From NCBI RefSeq assembly GCF_029633865.1, contig NC_079217.1:33243090-33307089 (forward strand): 64,000 nt of DNA, in the 5' to 3' direction. Of this stretch, positions 54,441-64,000 are shown piece by piece; the stretch's first letter is position 1; each line of letters starts with the position of its first letter. The position numbers and the translations under genes were made by a program. Under the pieces are notes generated by a model, which worked only from the letters and a program-made list of their open reading frames with translations, searched no databases and was not told the DNA's origin. Source of the DNA: Lampris incognitus (taxonomy: Eukaryota; Chordata; Actinopteri; Lampriformes; Lampridae).

Positions 54441-55986
54441 CATGGAGGGGGGGGGGGTCCAGCCCCGGGAAGGTGCCATGCCAAGGTTTAAGTCATATAT
54501 TCCCCCACAGGAGGTGGAGGCAACATTGCAAAGGGAGGCACGTCAACCCATCTTGTCAGCCAGGCATCCTGGCCATGACCTGGAACGCGGACATCATCCA
54601 GAGTCATATCACCGCCTTTCAGTACGAGATGACTACTTTCTTGCATTTAGGAGTGTGTTGAGTAAAGTATGACACATTCCCATATAGAGGGTTCTACAAT
54701 GATTATTACTCCGAGTCAGCACTCACCACGCCCCACTGAAGACCCACCAATCACAGGTACAGATATGAACAACACGACATTCCAGAGAAAAGTCATCTAG
54801 CTGGGCACTACCATTCCCCAGAGAGACCTGCCACCTCCAGAAAGCACTGTTATTCTCCAGAATGGTTCCGTCACCAGGCCGAGAGCAGTCAAGCCCAATG
54901 TCATCTTAGCTACCCTGCTAGAGGTGATTATTTGCTGGGGAGGTGTAGCATTCTACCTGAGCACCATCTCTCCAGACATGAAATCTTGAGTCCACCTGGT
55001 GGTCAGGAACGGACATAACGGGGACCTGCTCCAACCATCCTCGATTTCATCCACCCTAATCCAAGAGAGTTTGACAGACTGAGGATTGCTCTGGAAAAGA
55101 TCCTGTCTCAAGATACCACAGAACACTTTAAATTCCAAATATTAGTGGAACATCTGAGGCTGGAAGAACCTCTGCTCATTGCTGAGTCTTACAGCAATTC
55201 TCATAGAATAGAATAGAATATTAGAATAGAATAGAATAGAATATTCTTTATTAGTCATTTTGTACATACATACAAAAGAAATTTACTCTCTGCATTTAAC
55301 CCATCCTAGCTGTGTAGCTAGGAGCAGTGGGCAGCTGCCGTGCAGTGCCTGGGGACCAGCTCCAGTTATTCCCTCCCATTGCCTTGGTAAGGGGCACATG
55401 TGAGGCTGCACCCTAGATGACGACACTATCTGGTGCTCTATAGTGTCCCTTGGTAAGATTTCCTGTTGTTCTGTGGCACAGTGTAGCTGAGATGGCCGCA
55501 GAGGAATCCTGTTGCTTTTTGCCAGAACTGCTGCCGAGTTGACTGAGCAGAGCTGCCATGGTTTACCCTTTCCAGGTACTGACAGCTGGGTAGACTGTGC
55601 CTGGGGATTTGAATTCAGAGTTACCTTCTCCTAGCCTTTGCCTAAAGAGGCATCAACCCTCAAGGCAGCAGGTGGATTTGAAATCAGAGTTCCCTTCTCC
55701 TATCCCAAGGTGTTGGCTGGACTGAGCACCATGGGAAGTACCATACAGGCATGCAGGAGGACCAGCTCTATCAGTAGGGATGTCTTCCTTAGCCAAAGGG
55801 CCCTTGCTAAGGTAAGGTGCTACCCCTCTACAGCCTGTGGTTGCAGTTTAGTGTCTTACCCAGGACAGCGTAAGATGCTAAACTCATTACCCCTTCACTT
55901 ACACCATGGCAGCCTTAAACCAGCAATATGGGCAACCACATCAGCTGGCTCTTCAGCACATTGCAGAGCTCATTGACGGCCCCAAC
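54441..55986 (+). pseudogene. BEL/Pao-like retrotransposon gag relic, split
   Basis: From about 54765 one frame runs to 55200 with a few stops: ..RPATSRKHCYSPEWFRHQAE.., FIHPNPREFDRLRIALEKIL, FKFQILVEHLRLEEPLLIAE. After an insertion (55203-55868) it resumes with MAALNQQYGQPHQLALQHIA and ends in DGPNI at 55987, where the Tc1 derivative is inserted. The order and wording match gag proteins of fish BEL/Pao-like elements. An N-terminal part before 54765 is too decayed to read. Inactive. Confidence 0.65.
55203..55868 (-). mobile_element. Insertion in gag relic: SINE-like with (TAGAA)n tail plus unknown segment
   Basis: Starts with AATAGAATAGAATAGAATAT, the reverse complement of an ATTCT-repeat tail, then TTCTTTATTAGTCATTTTGT and AACCCATCCTAGCTGTGTAG. 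The later part has an internal direct repeat (GGATTTGAATTCAGAGTTACC, about 55601, against GGATTTGAAATCAGAGTTCC, about 55673). CTCAT-like bases flank both sides and may be the target duplication. Confidence 0.6.
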
Positions 55987-55989
55987 ATA

Positions 55990-56730
55990 CACTACCGTTC
56001 AAAAGTTTGGGATCACCCAAACAATTTCGTGTTTTCCATGAAAAGTCACACTTATTCACCACCATATGTTGTGAAATGAATAGAAAATAGAGTCAAGACA
56101 TTGACAAGGTTAGAAATAATGATTTTTATTTGAAATAAGATTTTTTTACATCAAACTTTGCTTTCGTTAAAGAATCCTCCATTTGCAGCAATTACAGCAT
56201 TGCAGACCTTTGGCATTCTAGCTGTTAATTTGTTGAGGTAATCTGGAGAAATTGCACCCCACGCTTCCAGAAGCAGCTCCCACAAGTTGGATTGGTTGGA
56301 TGGGCACTTCTTTGAGCAGATTGAGTTTCTGGAGCATCACATTTGTGGGGTCAATTAAACGCTCAAAATGGCCAGAAAAAGAGAACTTTCATCTGAAACT
56401 CGACAGTCTATTCTTGTTCTTAGAAATGAAGGCTATTCCATGTGAGAAATTGCTAAGAAATTGAAGATTTCCTACACCGGTGTGTACTACTCCCTTCAGA
56501 GGACAGCACAAACAGGCTCTAACCGGTACTATTTAATGAAGATGCCAGTTGGGGACCTGTGAGGCGTCTGTTTCTCAAACTAGAGACTCTAATGTACTTA
56601 TCTTCTTGCTCAGTTGTGCAACGCGGCCTCCCACTTCTTTTTCTACTCTGGTTAGAGCCTGTTTGTGCTGTCCTCTGAAGGGAGTAGTACACACCGGTGT
56701 AGGAAATCTTCAATTTCTTAGCAATTTCTC
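55990..56730 (-). mobile_element. Rearranged fold-back derivative of the DD38E Tc1 element, copy B
   Basis: Left end is the terminal repeat CACTACCGTTCAAAAGTTTG after TA. It holds the transposase C-terminal end in reverse (to about 56315), then the 5' UTR and first ~50 codons forward (ATG at 56368, stop TGA at codon 27), then from 56525 the same N-terminal region in reverse (to 56730). Read on the minus strand it has the same order and junctions as copy A at 32145-32818. The far terminus is missing; ERV sequence begins at 56731. Confidence 0.88.
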
Positions 56731-56736
56731 AAGATC

Positions 56737-56748
56737 AAAAGGGGGAAT
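56737..56748 (+). promoter_or_regulatory. Retroviral polypurine tract
   Basis: AAAAGGGGGAAT directly before the LTR. Its presence left of an LTR that also has a primer site on its right is unusual. Confidence 0.75.
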
Positions 56749-57246
56749 TGTTAAGTGATATTGAATATAACCCGAGTGTATTTGTATTACTCTGTATGAA
56801 ACCAATGTATGTAACCAGAACAGAGGGTGAAGAAGACACATTCATGTAGACGAAATATATTGCATGCCTCGCACTGAATGTGGGTAGGGGATGGGGTTGC
56901 CCTCCCCTGGGGCCTTGGGAGAGATACCGTGTCTGGTGCAAGGAGGGCCCCCGGCTAAGAGCTGCAGGTCCAAACAGGATGAGCACTCCCTAAAGCTCAA
57001 CCATGAAAGGGTGCATTGACCAAACATATTGGACAGGAAAATCAAGGCCATGTGTGATGAATGAACAAGGGAGGTTTAGCATATAAAGAAGCTCACACAC
57101 AAAGAAGTCAGACACACACGACGGATTGGCAGAGTGTGTCTCCAGATCTGTACTCAATAAAACCATTTTAATCTCCTAAGACGTGGTGGCTGTTTTCTTC
57201 ACATCAACGGACTCGGGGACGAGGACCATGAAGGTGTTTCTCGACA
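56749..57246 (+). repeat. ERV LTR
   Basis: 498 bp, TGTTAAGTG to ..TTTCTCGACA. TATAAAG at 57082-57088 and AATAAA at 57156-57161 mark promoter and poly(A) signal. No second copy lies in the window. Confidence 0.85.
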
Positions 57247-57248
57247 AT

Positions 57249-57267
57249 TGGGGGCTCGTTCCGGGAT
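57249..57267 (+). promoter_or_regulatory. Primer-binding site, tRNA-Pro-like
   Basis: TGGGGGCTCGTTCCGGGAT, two bases after the LTR; it equals the tRNA-Pro site of gammaretroviruses with one extra T. Confidence 0.85.
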
Positions 57268-57679
57268 GTGAAGAAGCGGTCCTAATTGGACAGTGTGGCT
57301 GCCTGCCGACACCTCCCGAGCTTGGGGTCGACCCACAACACGAATAAGGTAAGCAGAACCTGTTTTAACGAAATCTGCATATTGGACTGAATGACTAAAT
57401 TGTACTAAGCTCGGGAAGGAGAAGGCGGCCAGTTTAAAAAAAGAGGAGGGGTTGGAGTCCCCTACGGTAAGAGTAAAAAGGAGATAATCGGTAGAAGAGG
57501 TTAGAGTCCTCTGTGTAAGATACTAGGTAGTGGCGCACCAACTCACTCTCTGACGAGGGGGTGAGGTTAAGGCTGGGAAAGACTCTCCCGGGGAATTGAG
57601 GACCCCCAAAAGAGGTACACATCAAATAGAGTAAAGGGTTAGAGTCCCTAAAAGATAGACAGGAGACGTAAAAGGTAGA
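57268..57679 (+). other. ERV leader
   Basis: Non-coding leader between primer site and gag. No coding content recognised. Confidence 0.6.
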
Positions 57680-59937
57680 ATGGAAAAAGAAGAAGGAGGA
57701 AAAAGTGGGGGCGGACCGCAGTGGAAGTCCCTGCGGAAGCAGAGCGAGATACTGATACAAATGACGAACCAAAAGAATGAGGGTCCCAAGGCAAAGGCGA
57801 GACGAAGGGAGAAAGAACAAAGGAGGTTAGAAGAAGCTATTATATTGGGAGAGAGAAAGGCGGAGGACGCCGTTCCGTTGGGAAGGTATTTGTGGAAGCA
57901 GGAAAACATTTGTAAGGAAAAGCGAGTAGAGGCAGAGAAAAAGAGACAGACATGTGGGTTGATGTCACAGAGGAAATGGAATAAGACTATAAGGCAAGCT
58001 GAGGAAGATCGACTAAGATGGTATAATTATGCCATCATGTGGCAAGGGCTTGTTCATTGCATGAAAGAGGAAAAAGAGAAAAAGACAGGGGGACCCCAGA
58101 TAGAAAAAAAAAGATCCTCCTCCATACGAGGTGGGAAGATGTAGCCCACAGCCGCAGGGACAGTGTGAGGGCGGATTATATCCGGTATTAAACATTACGG
58201 ATGGTACATTTCAAATTGAAACAGCTCTGGTGCCCAGCGCCCCCAAGATAGCAACCCGATCACGGGGGAGAATAGAGACTGTGAATGAAGGGCCTAGCTC
58301 CCCGGAGAAGGAGGGCGAGGAAGAAGTCCCGTTTAAACAGAGATTAACCAGACAACAGGGAGCCAGAGGGGCGCGGCCGAAGCCGAAACAGCGGAAAAAG
58401 GGGGAGAGGCCAGTGGTCATCACAGGCTCATTGTCGGGGGTGTGTGAAGATGATAATGGGATATTAGATACCTACCATGTGGGAGCAATGGGCGTAGCCC
58501 AGGGAAACTGGGAAGACGAGGGAGAGGGAAGTAGAGAGAGAGAGAGGAGTGTGTGGCGGGGGCTTTACTAACCTCCGCCGCTGAAGCAATGAGAGAAGCA
58601 GAGTTGTTGTTATCCACAGGGAAAGAGAGAGGGGGGGGGCCCTCCTCAGACACGGGCTAGGTCCCGATTGCAGTGTCCACACGTGCAGTCGCATAGGGGT
58701 CAGGGGAGCCGATATAAACCATGGAATTTGGGTGACGTACAAGCCCTAGTGGACAAGATGCCCCCGATAACTGAGGGAGGGGGCATATGGTTGAATGAAT
58801 TGGATAAATTAACACAAGGAAAAACTTACTTGTACAGCAAAATCATTTGGACAAAATAAGACGTAATCAAAAGAACGAGTCTGGGACCGTCTTTTTCTTT
58901 CCTGTAAAAACGGAGAGTTGTCGCAAATTTAGGAAGAAATAAGTAAGAGAAAGAATAAGGACACAGGGAAAGATTTGTTGTTTTTCACAAACTGTGGGGT
59001 GGTTTCCTGGTTTACGAGACTTTTTTGCCTGTGTGGAAGTTTGAAAAAAAAACACACACACACACCAGGCTCCGAAACCAGCGTGTTTGCTTGTCAAATG
59101 GGGAAGGCCTAGAAGAATATAAGGGATAAGAGATAAGGTCAGGGACCTAGAACACTGTATAGCGCCTCCAGAGTAAAAGGGGACACTCGGGGAGTGATAC
59201 CTGAGCGAGATTTGAAGTGAAGGTACAGCTGCCCCGTGTGGGTAGAAGCCTGCTGTATCGTTCTCGCTCGAGGTGATCAGAAAACCGGCGGTTGCCTTTG
59301 GGTGACCCGACAGGGCCCCAACCTCTTCTGTGGCCGAGTTCCCCGCCCTCCCCCAGACCTAGAGTCCACTTGGTTGGTGCATCAGTGTATGTGAACAAAG
59401 TGTGTCTTGAAAATGTCTGATAAAATTAAAGCAGTGATAGATGGCTGGCAAAAACTACCCCATGACACATTAGGCAGGGTCCTGCACAAAGCCCTAATGT
59501 TAAGAGCATACAGGAATCTGCCCGGAGAAAGAAATAAATTGGCAAAGAAAAATTAATTAGTGATTTGGGCACATGAAATGCAGGAAGAAGGCCTGCTAGG
59601 GGCGTGGACTGATCCACCACCCAGCGCACAACTACTAGAACAATATGAGGCACAAGCCCGCGTTACAGCGGCTAAGGCGGGAGAAAAAGTTGGACAGACG
59701 GGATGTCTAACAAAGAAATCACAGATACGAAAAGCAGAACAAGAGGCAGACAGACAGGCCACCATGGCCCTCTGGTTTTTCGAAATGTTACAGACTATGC
59801 CGAAAACGCCGAAACCAACTCAGCCAGAAACAAAGCAGAAAAGCAGAAAAGAGCAGGATAAAGCAACCAAAGTAGAGGAGGAAGAAGCTGAAAAAGGGGG
59901 GCCCAAACTAGGGGACAAGATATACAGGCCCCTCTAA
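57680..59937 (+). pseudogene. ERV gag, frameshifted
   Basis: Successive frames: 57680-58144 (highly charged, matrix-like, MEKEEGGKSGGG.. with Trp-containing RKWNKTIRQAEEDRLRW), 58131-58571 (linker and start of capsid, basic GARPKPKQRKKGER), 58668-58860 (capsid, KPWNLGDVQALVDKMPPITE, similar to the PW..D.Y..L..KMPP region of gammaretroviral capsids), and 59413-59937 (capsid end and Lys/Glu-rich tail) with one in-frame TAA at about 59554. Between 58861 and 59412 no frame is readable. No zinc knuckle found. Inactive. Confidence 0.7.
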
Positions 59938-60145
59938 TGACTGTTAAAAGCGGGGTCATAGGTGTAAGCATCGCCCCAGACAACGCAGAAGAAGCCCCTG
60001 TCACCCAGACAGAACTAGAGCACAGACTCACACAGCTTAGCGAAAACATGCACGAGATAGAGGGGGAAAAAAAGGAATAATAGAGTTAGAGGAAGGGAAC
60101 GAGAACATAATGCAAAAAAAGTTGTACAAAATGTAGACAGTAAGA
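59938..60145 (+). other. Deletion junction in ERV pol
   Basis: Only about 200 bp lie between gag and the integrase core. Protease, reverse transcriptase, RNase H and the integrase N-terminus are gone. Confidence 0.7.
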
Positions 60146-60940
60146 GTGAGGATAATACAAGTGATTCAGAAGGAAACAGCACAGGAAGTAATTAAATGGC
60201 TGGTTAAAGAACTCATACCCAGATACGGGTTGCCAAGAACCATCAGATCAGAAAATGGTACCCACTTCACAAGTGAGGACCTTCAGAAGGTTGAGGAAAT
60301 GTTTGGGATCAAACACAAATACGGCTCAGTCTATCACCCTGCCTCCCAGGGACTGGTGGAAAGAGCAAACAGGACAATCAAGGAACAATTGGGGAAATTA
60401 TGTAGCGAACTAAGCCTGAAATGGCTAGACGCCATACCATTGGTACTGTTCAACATGAGATCCCAACCAAATGCAGCACATGGGTTAACCCCTCATGAGG
60501 TGCTAACGGGTAGAAAAATGCCATGTCCATTCACCACTTGCCCTACCACAGATGGACACACTCTTACAGGACAAAGAGAAGAGATTGGTGATTATGTAAC
60601 AATGCTTAACATAGCGGTGAAGTGTTTGTCCTCACAGGTACAGGAAGCACTTCTGCATGATCCAGACGACGTCGTCCCACCACCGGTGGAAATAGGGGAA
60701 TGGGTGTTGAGGAAACAACACCGAAGAAATTGGAGTGAACCACATTGGCTCGGACCATTCCAAGTGGCCCAAGCTACAGACTACTCCCTGAAAGTCTGGT
60801 TGCAAACAGACAGACTAAGCAACTGGTGGCACAAGACTCAGTGCTGCAAGACAGACGCTCCGACCGAGCGGACACTGACTGACATTAGAAAAAACCTGAA
60901 GGACCTCGACAGTGACTATGACAACCCCGACGAGACCTAG
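60146..60940 (+). pseudogene. ERV integrase, C-terminal two thirds
   Basis: 264-codon open frame. It begins inside the catalytic core: IKWLVKELIPRYGLPRTIRS, ENGTHFTSEDL, YHPASQGLVERANRT. The Glu is present, but the second catalytic Asp of the usual S-D-N-G is Glu here (spacing still 35). The first catalytic Asp is outside the retained part. The C-terminal DNA-binding part follows (GEWVLRKQHRRNWSEPHWLGPFQV). Cannot be a working integrase. Confidence 0.88.
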
Positions 60941-61238
60941 ACATGAGACAGGAAATCCATTTAGGCTACTCGGATGTGACAGACTCCAAGGACTGATCAC
61001 CCTGTGGTGTCTCTCACTGATGATAGCAGGACCACTGTTGTGGTGGAAAATGGCTCAGGCCTCACGAGAACGATCTAACCTAGAGTCAATTCATATTAAG
61101 AGACCTGGAACCCCACTAACTGATATCGCTAACGATACCAACCTGACCCAATTACACCACCACATAACTAAAAGAGCAGTCAACACAGCTCTCAGGGACA
61201 AATGTTTATCAATTTACGGGGGAATAGAACTAAATTAA
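60918..61238 (+). pseudogene. ERV env leader and start of surface subunit
   Basis: Overlaps the end of integrase in another frame, as env does in simple retroviruses. Contains a hydrophobic signal/anchor stretch (LITLWCLSLMIAGPLLWW) and stops at 61236. A short further piece of SU (FDLCDVINCGG, about 61265) is readable after the stop. Confidence 0.7.
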
Positions 61239-61378
61239 ACTACAGGGAAAAGCTACACTTTCCAATTCGACCTATGCGATGTAATTAACTGTGGGGGGGA
61301 ATCCCCAGGCATGGAGAGGTTATGACATATACCTCTGTGGAATGACGGGGCGGCACCCGACATTCGGGAGGTGTATGT

Positions 61379-61926
61379 GCAATGTTCGGCTCTCAGGGGT
61401 GTACTTTTATCCCAAATAACACAGCGCCTGATGGCACACTTACCAGGGCATTGACAGGTCTAAAGATGCTCTCAGACGAGCTCCAGGAACATTCGGGAGT
61501 AAATGACCCATTTGGAAACTGATGTCAAAATGGTTCGGCAAATGGGAAAATTGGCTGTCCTCTCTGGCCGGACCCATATTGGTCATACTATTAGTGTTGA
61601 TTATTGGAGTTTGTTTCTGTATACCTATGTACAAGGCCTTATGCATTCGATGCATGGACAAACACATGAAATCTAGTATAACATCCCTCCCCCTGCCCTA
61701 CCAGATGACAGAAGTAGAATTGCTCAGGCCTCTCAACCCAGGCAGAGAGAGCCTGTTAAAAGGTGAGATAGGGTCTTTTAGTGAGGATAACGACTCTCTC
61801 AACAGTTACCATTCTGGGATGTTCGGTATGGACCATCCCCCACGAGACGAAGGGGGCCTAGAGGGACCGGACCTCAGCGAGTTGGATTCGGATGACCCAG
61901 ACAGCCCACTGGACAGCCCTGTCTGA
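61379..61926 (+). pseudogene. ERV env transmembrane-subunit remainder
   Basis: A piece of the TM ectodomain with a CX6C motif (CAMFGSQGC) runs to a stop near 61520. Frame 61522-61926 then encodes the pre-membrane region (WFGKWENWLSSLAG), the membrane anchor (PILVILLVLIIGVCFCIP) and a long acidic cytoplasmic tail ending at 61926. Most of SU and the fusion peptide are deleted. Type is gamma-like fish env. Confidence 0.75.
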
Positions 61927-62648
61927 AAGAGGATCCATAAAGCATGCATTCTGCGTTTATGTCTCTATGCTTGTAGAAACGGCCTAGCCTCCCTCAGTTA
62001 ACTACACTTTGTATTACTTGTATACTTCTCTGCTGTGTGCAATGAAGAAACGCTTGCTGCTTGTATTTCGCACCTATGTACCCACACGCTACACACAGGC
62101 CTCACAGGTCATTGAGGAAGCCACAGTGGTGCCTTGCAAGGATGCCTGGGGGACATCCCATCCTGGGGTGGAACCAATGACCGAATACTGATATAGATAC
62201 CCACGCACCACACTTAAAACATTATGTGAGGTGATAAATCACCTCAACAGGGGGACTAAAGGAGCTGGGCCTGAGAGTAGGAATATTGTACGCCGGCCTG
62301 ATAGAGACGGCCTTGGAGTAGAAACACTATGTGCACCCACCTCATTAGGACGGCCTTGGAGCAGGAACGCCATGCACATAAATCTGATTAGGACACGCAC
62401 TACACCTGCAAGACATACAGGACGATCTACAAGAAGCGTCCACCTCTTCGGATGGACTCAAAGGTTCACCAATCCTCCCCGAAGCCAACACTGTTAGCAG
62501 AAGTCAGGGTGAAAGTGCTGGTAACCTCTCCCCTAGGTCATAGATGAACTAGCCGGACGATCACAATTCCCGGCCAGAAGTAGACGTAGACGGAGAACCG
62601 AGGGGCGGACGACTAGACAGACCAATGTATTAACAGATATAACTACGA
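61927..62648 (+). other. Region between two env relics
   Basis: No LTR or polypurine tract follows the first env. Two near-repeated GACGGCCTTGGAGTAG/ GACGGCCTTGGAGCAG segments occur (62308 and 62350). Near 62560-62610 a basic run (ARSRRRRRTEGR in one frame) may be the end of a second integrase overlapping the next env. Confidence 0.45.
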
Positions 62649-63989
62649 ATGACAGTCATGAACACAAGGGGAACAAGGGTTATAATGGGGATACTGACTG
62701 TGATGGTATGCCTTTGTTTAGGGTTGTGGGCCCTGGATCAGTCCCTTCTAAGAGCCAAAAGAGATGAAGTGAAAAGGGGGGAAGAGTTCAGATGCAGTCA
62801 GCGCCCAGGCGGGAAAAGGGGGTGGTACAACTCGTGGGTTAATTGGACCCATCCAGTAGACACCACTGCCACATATCAGGTAAGGCTTTGCGACCTGTTC
62901 CCGTGTCCAGAAGGTCAGGAAGATTATTGGAAAAAACAGCCAGTCTACATATGCCGGAAGGTGTTGAAGCCCAGCTGTTATAAATGGTCTTATGTCGACG
63001 CATACACAGGGGACATAGGGAGTCACCGCAAAGAAGATTACGGCAAATATATGAAAGTTCAATTAGGAGGAGATGGTAAGACCATTATGATCTCGATAGA
63101 AAAAACAGTTGACCGACAGAAAGGGATCGAGTTTGGATTGGTGGGGCACACTGCCAGTTCAGGGTATAACGAAGGGCCTGGTCTATTAAAAATGTGTCCG
63201 CGTAAAGGAGTCAATGACACCCTGTATACCATAGGCCTAGACCAAGCAGGGGTGGACACACAGAGTTTTTTCCGTGTCACATGGGTCGCTCCCCAGGAAA
63301 GCCAGCACGCCAACATCACAGGTGAAGGGGCGGGGCCAGACCAATATGATGTAGTAAAAAGGGTCGACCCCGAAAAGATAGACCCGTCCGACATAGTCTA
63401 CTACGCCACAGGGTACGCGGGTAAAAATATGTGGTTGGAATGGCTGGCCGCAACAGCAGCAGAAAGAGGGATGGAGGGTTGCGTGGCCTGCTCTTCGGCC
63501 CGTCCTGTGTTGATTATGGTTCCCGCGCCAACTTATATCCATGATGCCATGGGTTTCTATTGTCTGATTGCCATAATGATGAATGCAGCCCCTGACAATT
63601 GTTCTAGCCTGAACCGTGTGTACCCGTTGGTCCAGGCAAAAGGCAATCAGGATGTCAGATCACCCGCCTTCGTTCCGGTAAAAAGTAACTTCACCCGTTT
63701 TCTAAATCACAATGACTCGGGCACTAATGTCGGCGAGATCCCGATAGACTGGTGTAAACACCTCATTAATATGACGGGATGGACCAACGTCACCAACATG
63801 CACTATCACCGGGCCGATTTGTTTTGGTATTGTGGAGGCACCGTGCTTAGGCCCCGACTCCCAGCCGATTGGGTTGGACAATGCGCCCTTGCCCGTCTCT
63901 CTTTACCTGTGACCCTGATTGGGCCGAGGCAGCAGAGGGGACGGTGGGGGAGGCGACGGAGGCAAGCAACGGCCCATAGTTTTGACTAA
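62649..63989 (+). CDS. Retroviral envelope, open surface-subunit frame
   Basis: 446 codons with no internal stop, from ATG 62649 (a second ATG lies 9 nt on). Order: hydrophobic signal/anchor near residues 12-29 (VIMGILTVMVCLCLGLWAL); Cys-rich ectodomain with several NxS/T sites; a CXXC motif (GCVACSSARP) typical of gamma-type SU; and a basic furin-type site GRRRRQA near residue 437. A TAA follows only a few residues later, at 63987-63989, 11 nt before the window ends. The transmembrane subunit is either lost to a frameshift or lies in another frame beyond the edge. As read, the product would be a secreted or anchored SU. Its length without stops contrasts with the ruined gag and pol beside it. 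Confidence 0.8.
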   Translation: MTVMNTRGTRVIMGILTVMVCLCLGLWALDQSLLRAKRDEVKRGEEFRCSQRPGGKRGWYNSWVNWTHPVDTTATYQVRLCDLFPCPEGQEDYWKKQPVYICRKVLKPSCYKWSYVDAYTGDIGSHRKEDYGKYMKVQLGGDGKTIMISIEKTVDRQKGIEFGLVGHTASSGYNEGPGLLKMCPRKGVNDTLYTIGLDQAGVDTQSFFRVTWVAPQESQHANITGEGAGPDQYDVVKRVDPEKIDPSDIVYYATGYAGKNMWLEWLAATAAERGMEGCVACSSARPVLIMVPAPTYIHDAMGFYCLIAIMMNAAPDNCSSLNRVYPLVQAKGNQDVRSPAFVPVKSNFTRFLNHNDSGTNVGEIPIDWCKHLINMTGWTNVTNMHYHRADLFWYCGGTVLRPRLPADWVGQCALARLSLPVTLIGPRQQRGRWGRRRRQATAHSFD

Positions 63990-64000
63990 TCACAAGGGGG

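Noticed and set aside
62748..63542. Minus-strand frames over the envelope
   Set aside because: Shadows of the long plus-strand SU frame.

Overview
This window is eukaryotic and reads as a teleost fish chromosome. Coding sequence is split by GT-AG introns, there are (TG)n and (TA)n microsatellites and tRNA-derived SINEs, and the mobile-element mix is typical of fish: Penelope-like, RTE/Rex-like, L2-like and Tx1/L1-like LINEs, Tc1 and hAT DNA transposons, several Ty3/Gypsy lineages, a BEL/Pao-like gag and endogenous retroviruses. There is no bacterial-style gene organisation and no CRISPR array.

Only two host genes can be supported. A small secreted Ly6/three-finger protein gene lies at 4897-5892 (+), with a TATA box, three coding exons and a poly(A) signal. 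A P2X purinoceptor of the P2X5 type lies at 36176-52966 (-); eleven coding exons can be placed to the base with consistent phases, and the last coding exon was not found. Its introns are swollen by transposons: an intact Tc1-type element fills about 90% of intron 6, an RTE-like LINE sits in intron 7, and two LINEs, a Tc1 relic, a SINE and a fold-back repeat sit in intron 3.

Most of the rest is nested mobile DNA. 1-4.2 kb: RTE-like LINE end, Penelope-like element split by a solo LTR, a short TIR/LTR-like repeat and a hAT relic. 6-11.4 kb: LINE pieces and a Sushi-like Gypsy element (gag plus start of protease) whose 5' LTR is interrupted by another Gypsy LTR. 11.8-16.3 kb (-): a Mag-like Gypsy element with gag and pol lesions. 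16.3-27.3 kb: an L2-like LINE split between endonuclease and reverse transcriptase by a nearly complete 8.3-kb Gypsy element with TCTC target-site duplications and a textbook -1 frameshift signal between gag and pol. 27.3-28.7 kb (-): retroviral gag relic. 29.4-31.9 kb (-): second Mag-like copy with a fused deletion ORF. 32.1-32.8 kb and 56.0-56.7 kb: two copies of one rearranged, fold-back Tc1 derivative. 54.4-56.0 kb: BEL/Pao-like gag relic. 56.7-64.0 kb: gamma-like endogenous retrovirus sequence with an LTR flanked by a polypurine tract on one side and a tRNA-Pro-like primer site on the other, broken gag, a partial integrase, a gutted env, and then a long open envelope surface-subunit reading frame that runs to the end of the window.

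The observations I rate highest are the Gypsy frameshift cassette (slippery GTTAAAC, 7-nt spacer, perfect 8-bp stem), the open SU-only envelope frame, the intact DD38E transposase inside P2X5 intron 6, and the two-locus fold-back derivative of that transposon. I did not find evidence for a wholly new multi-gene system. All boundaries were set by eye from the sequence.
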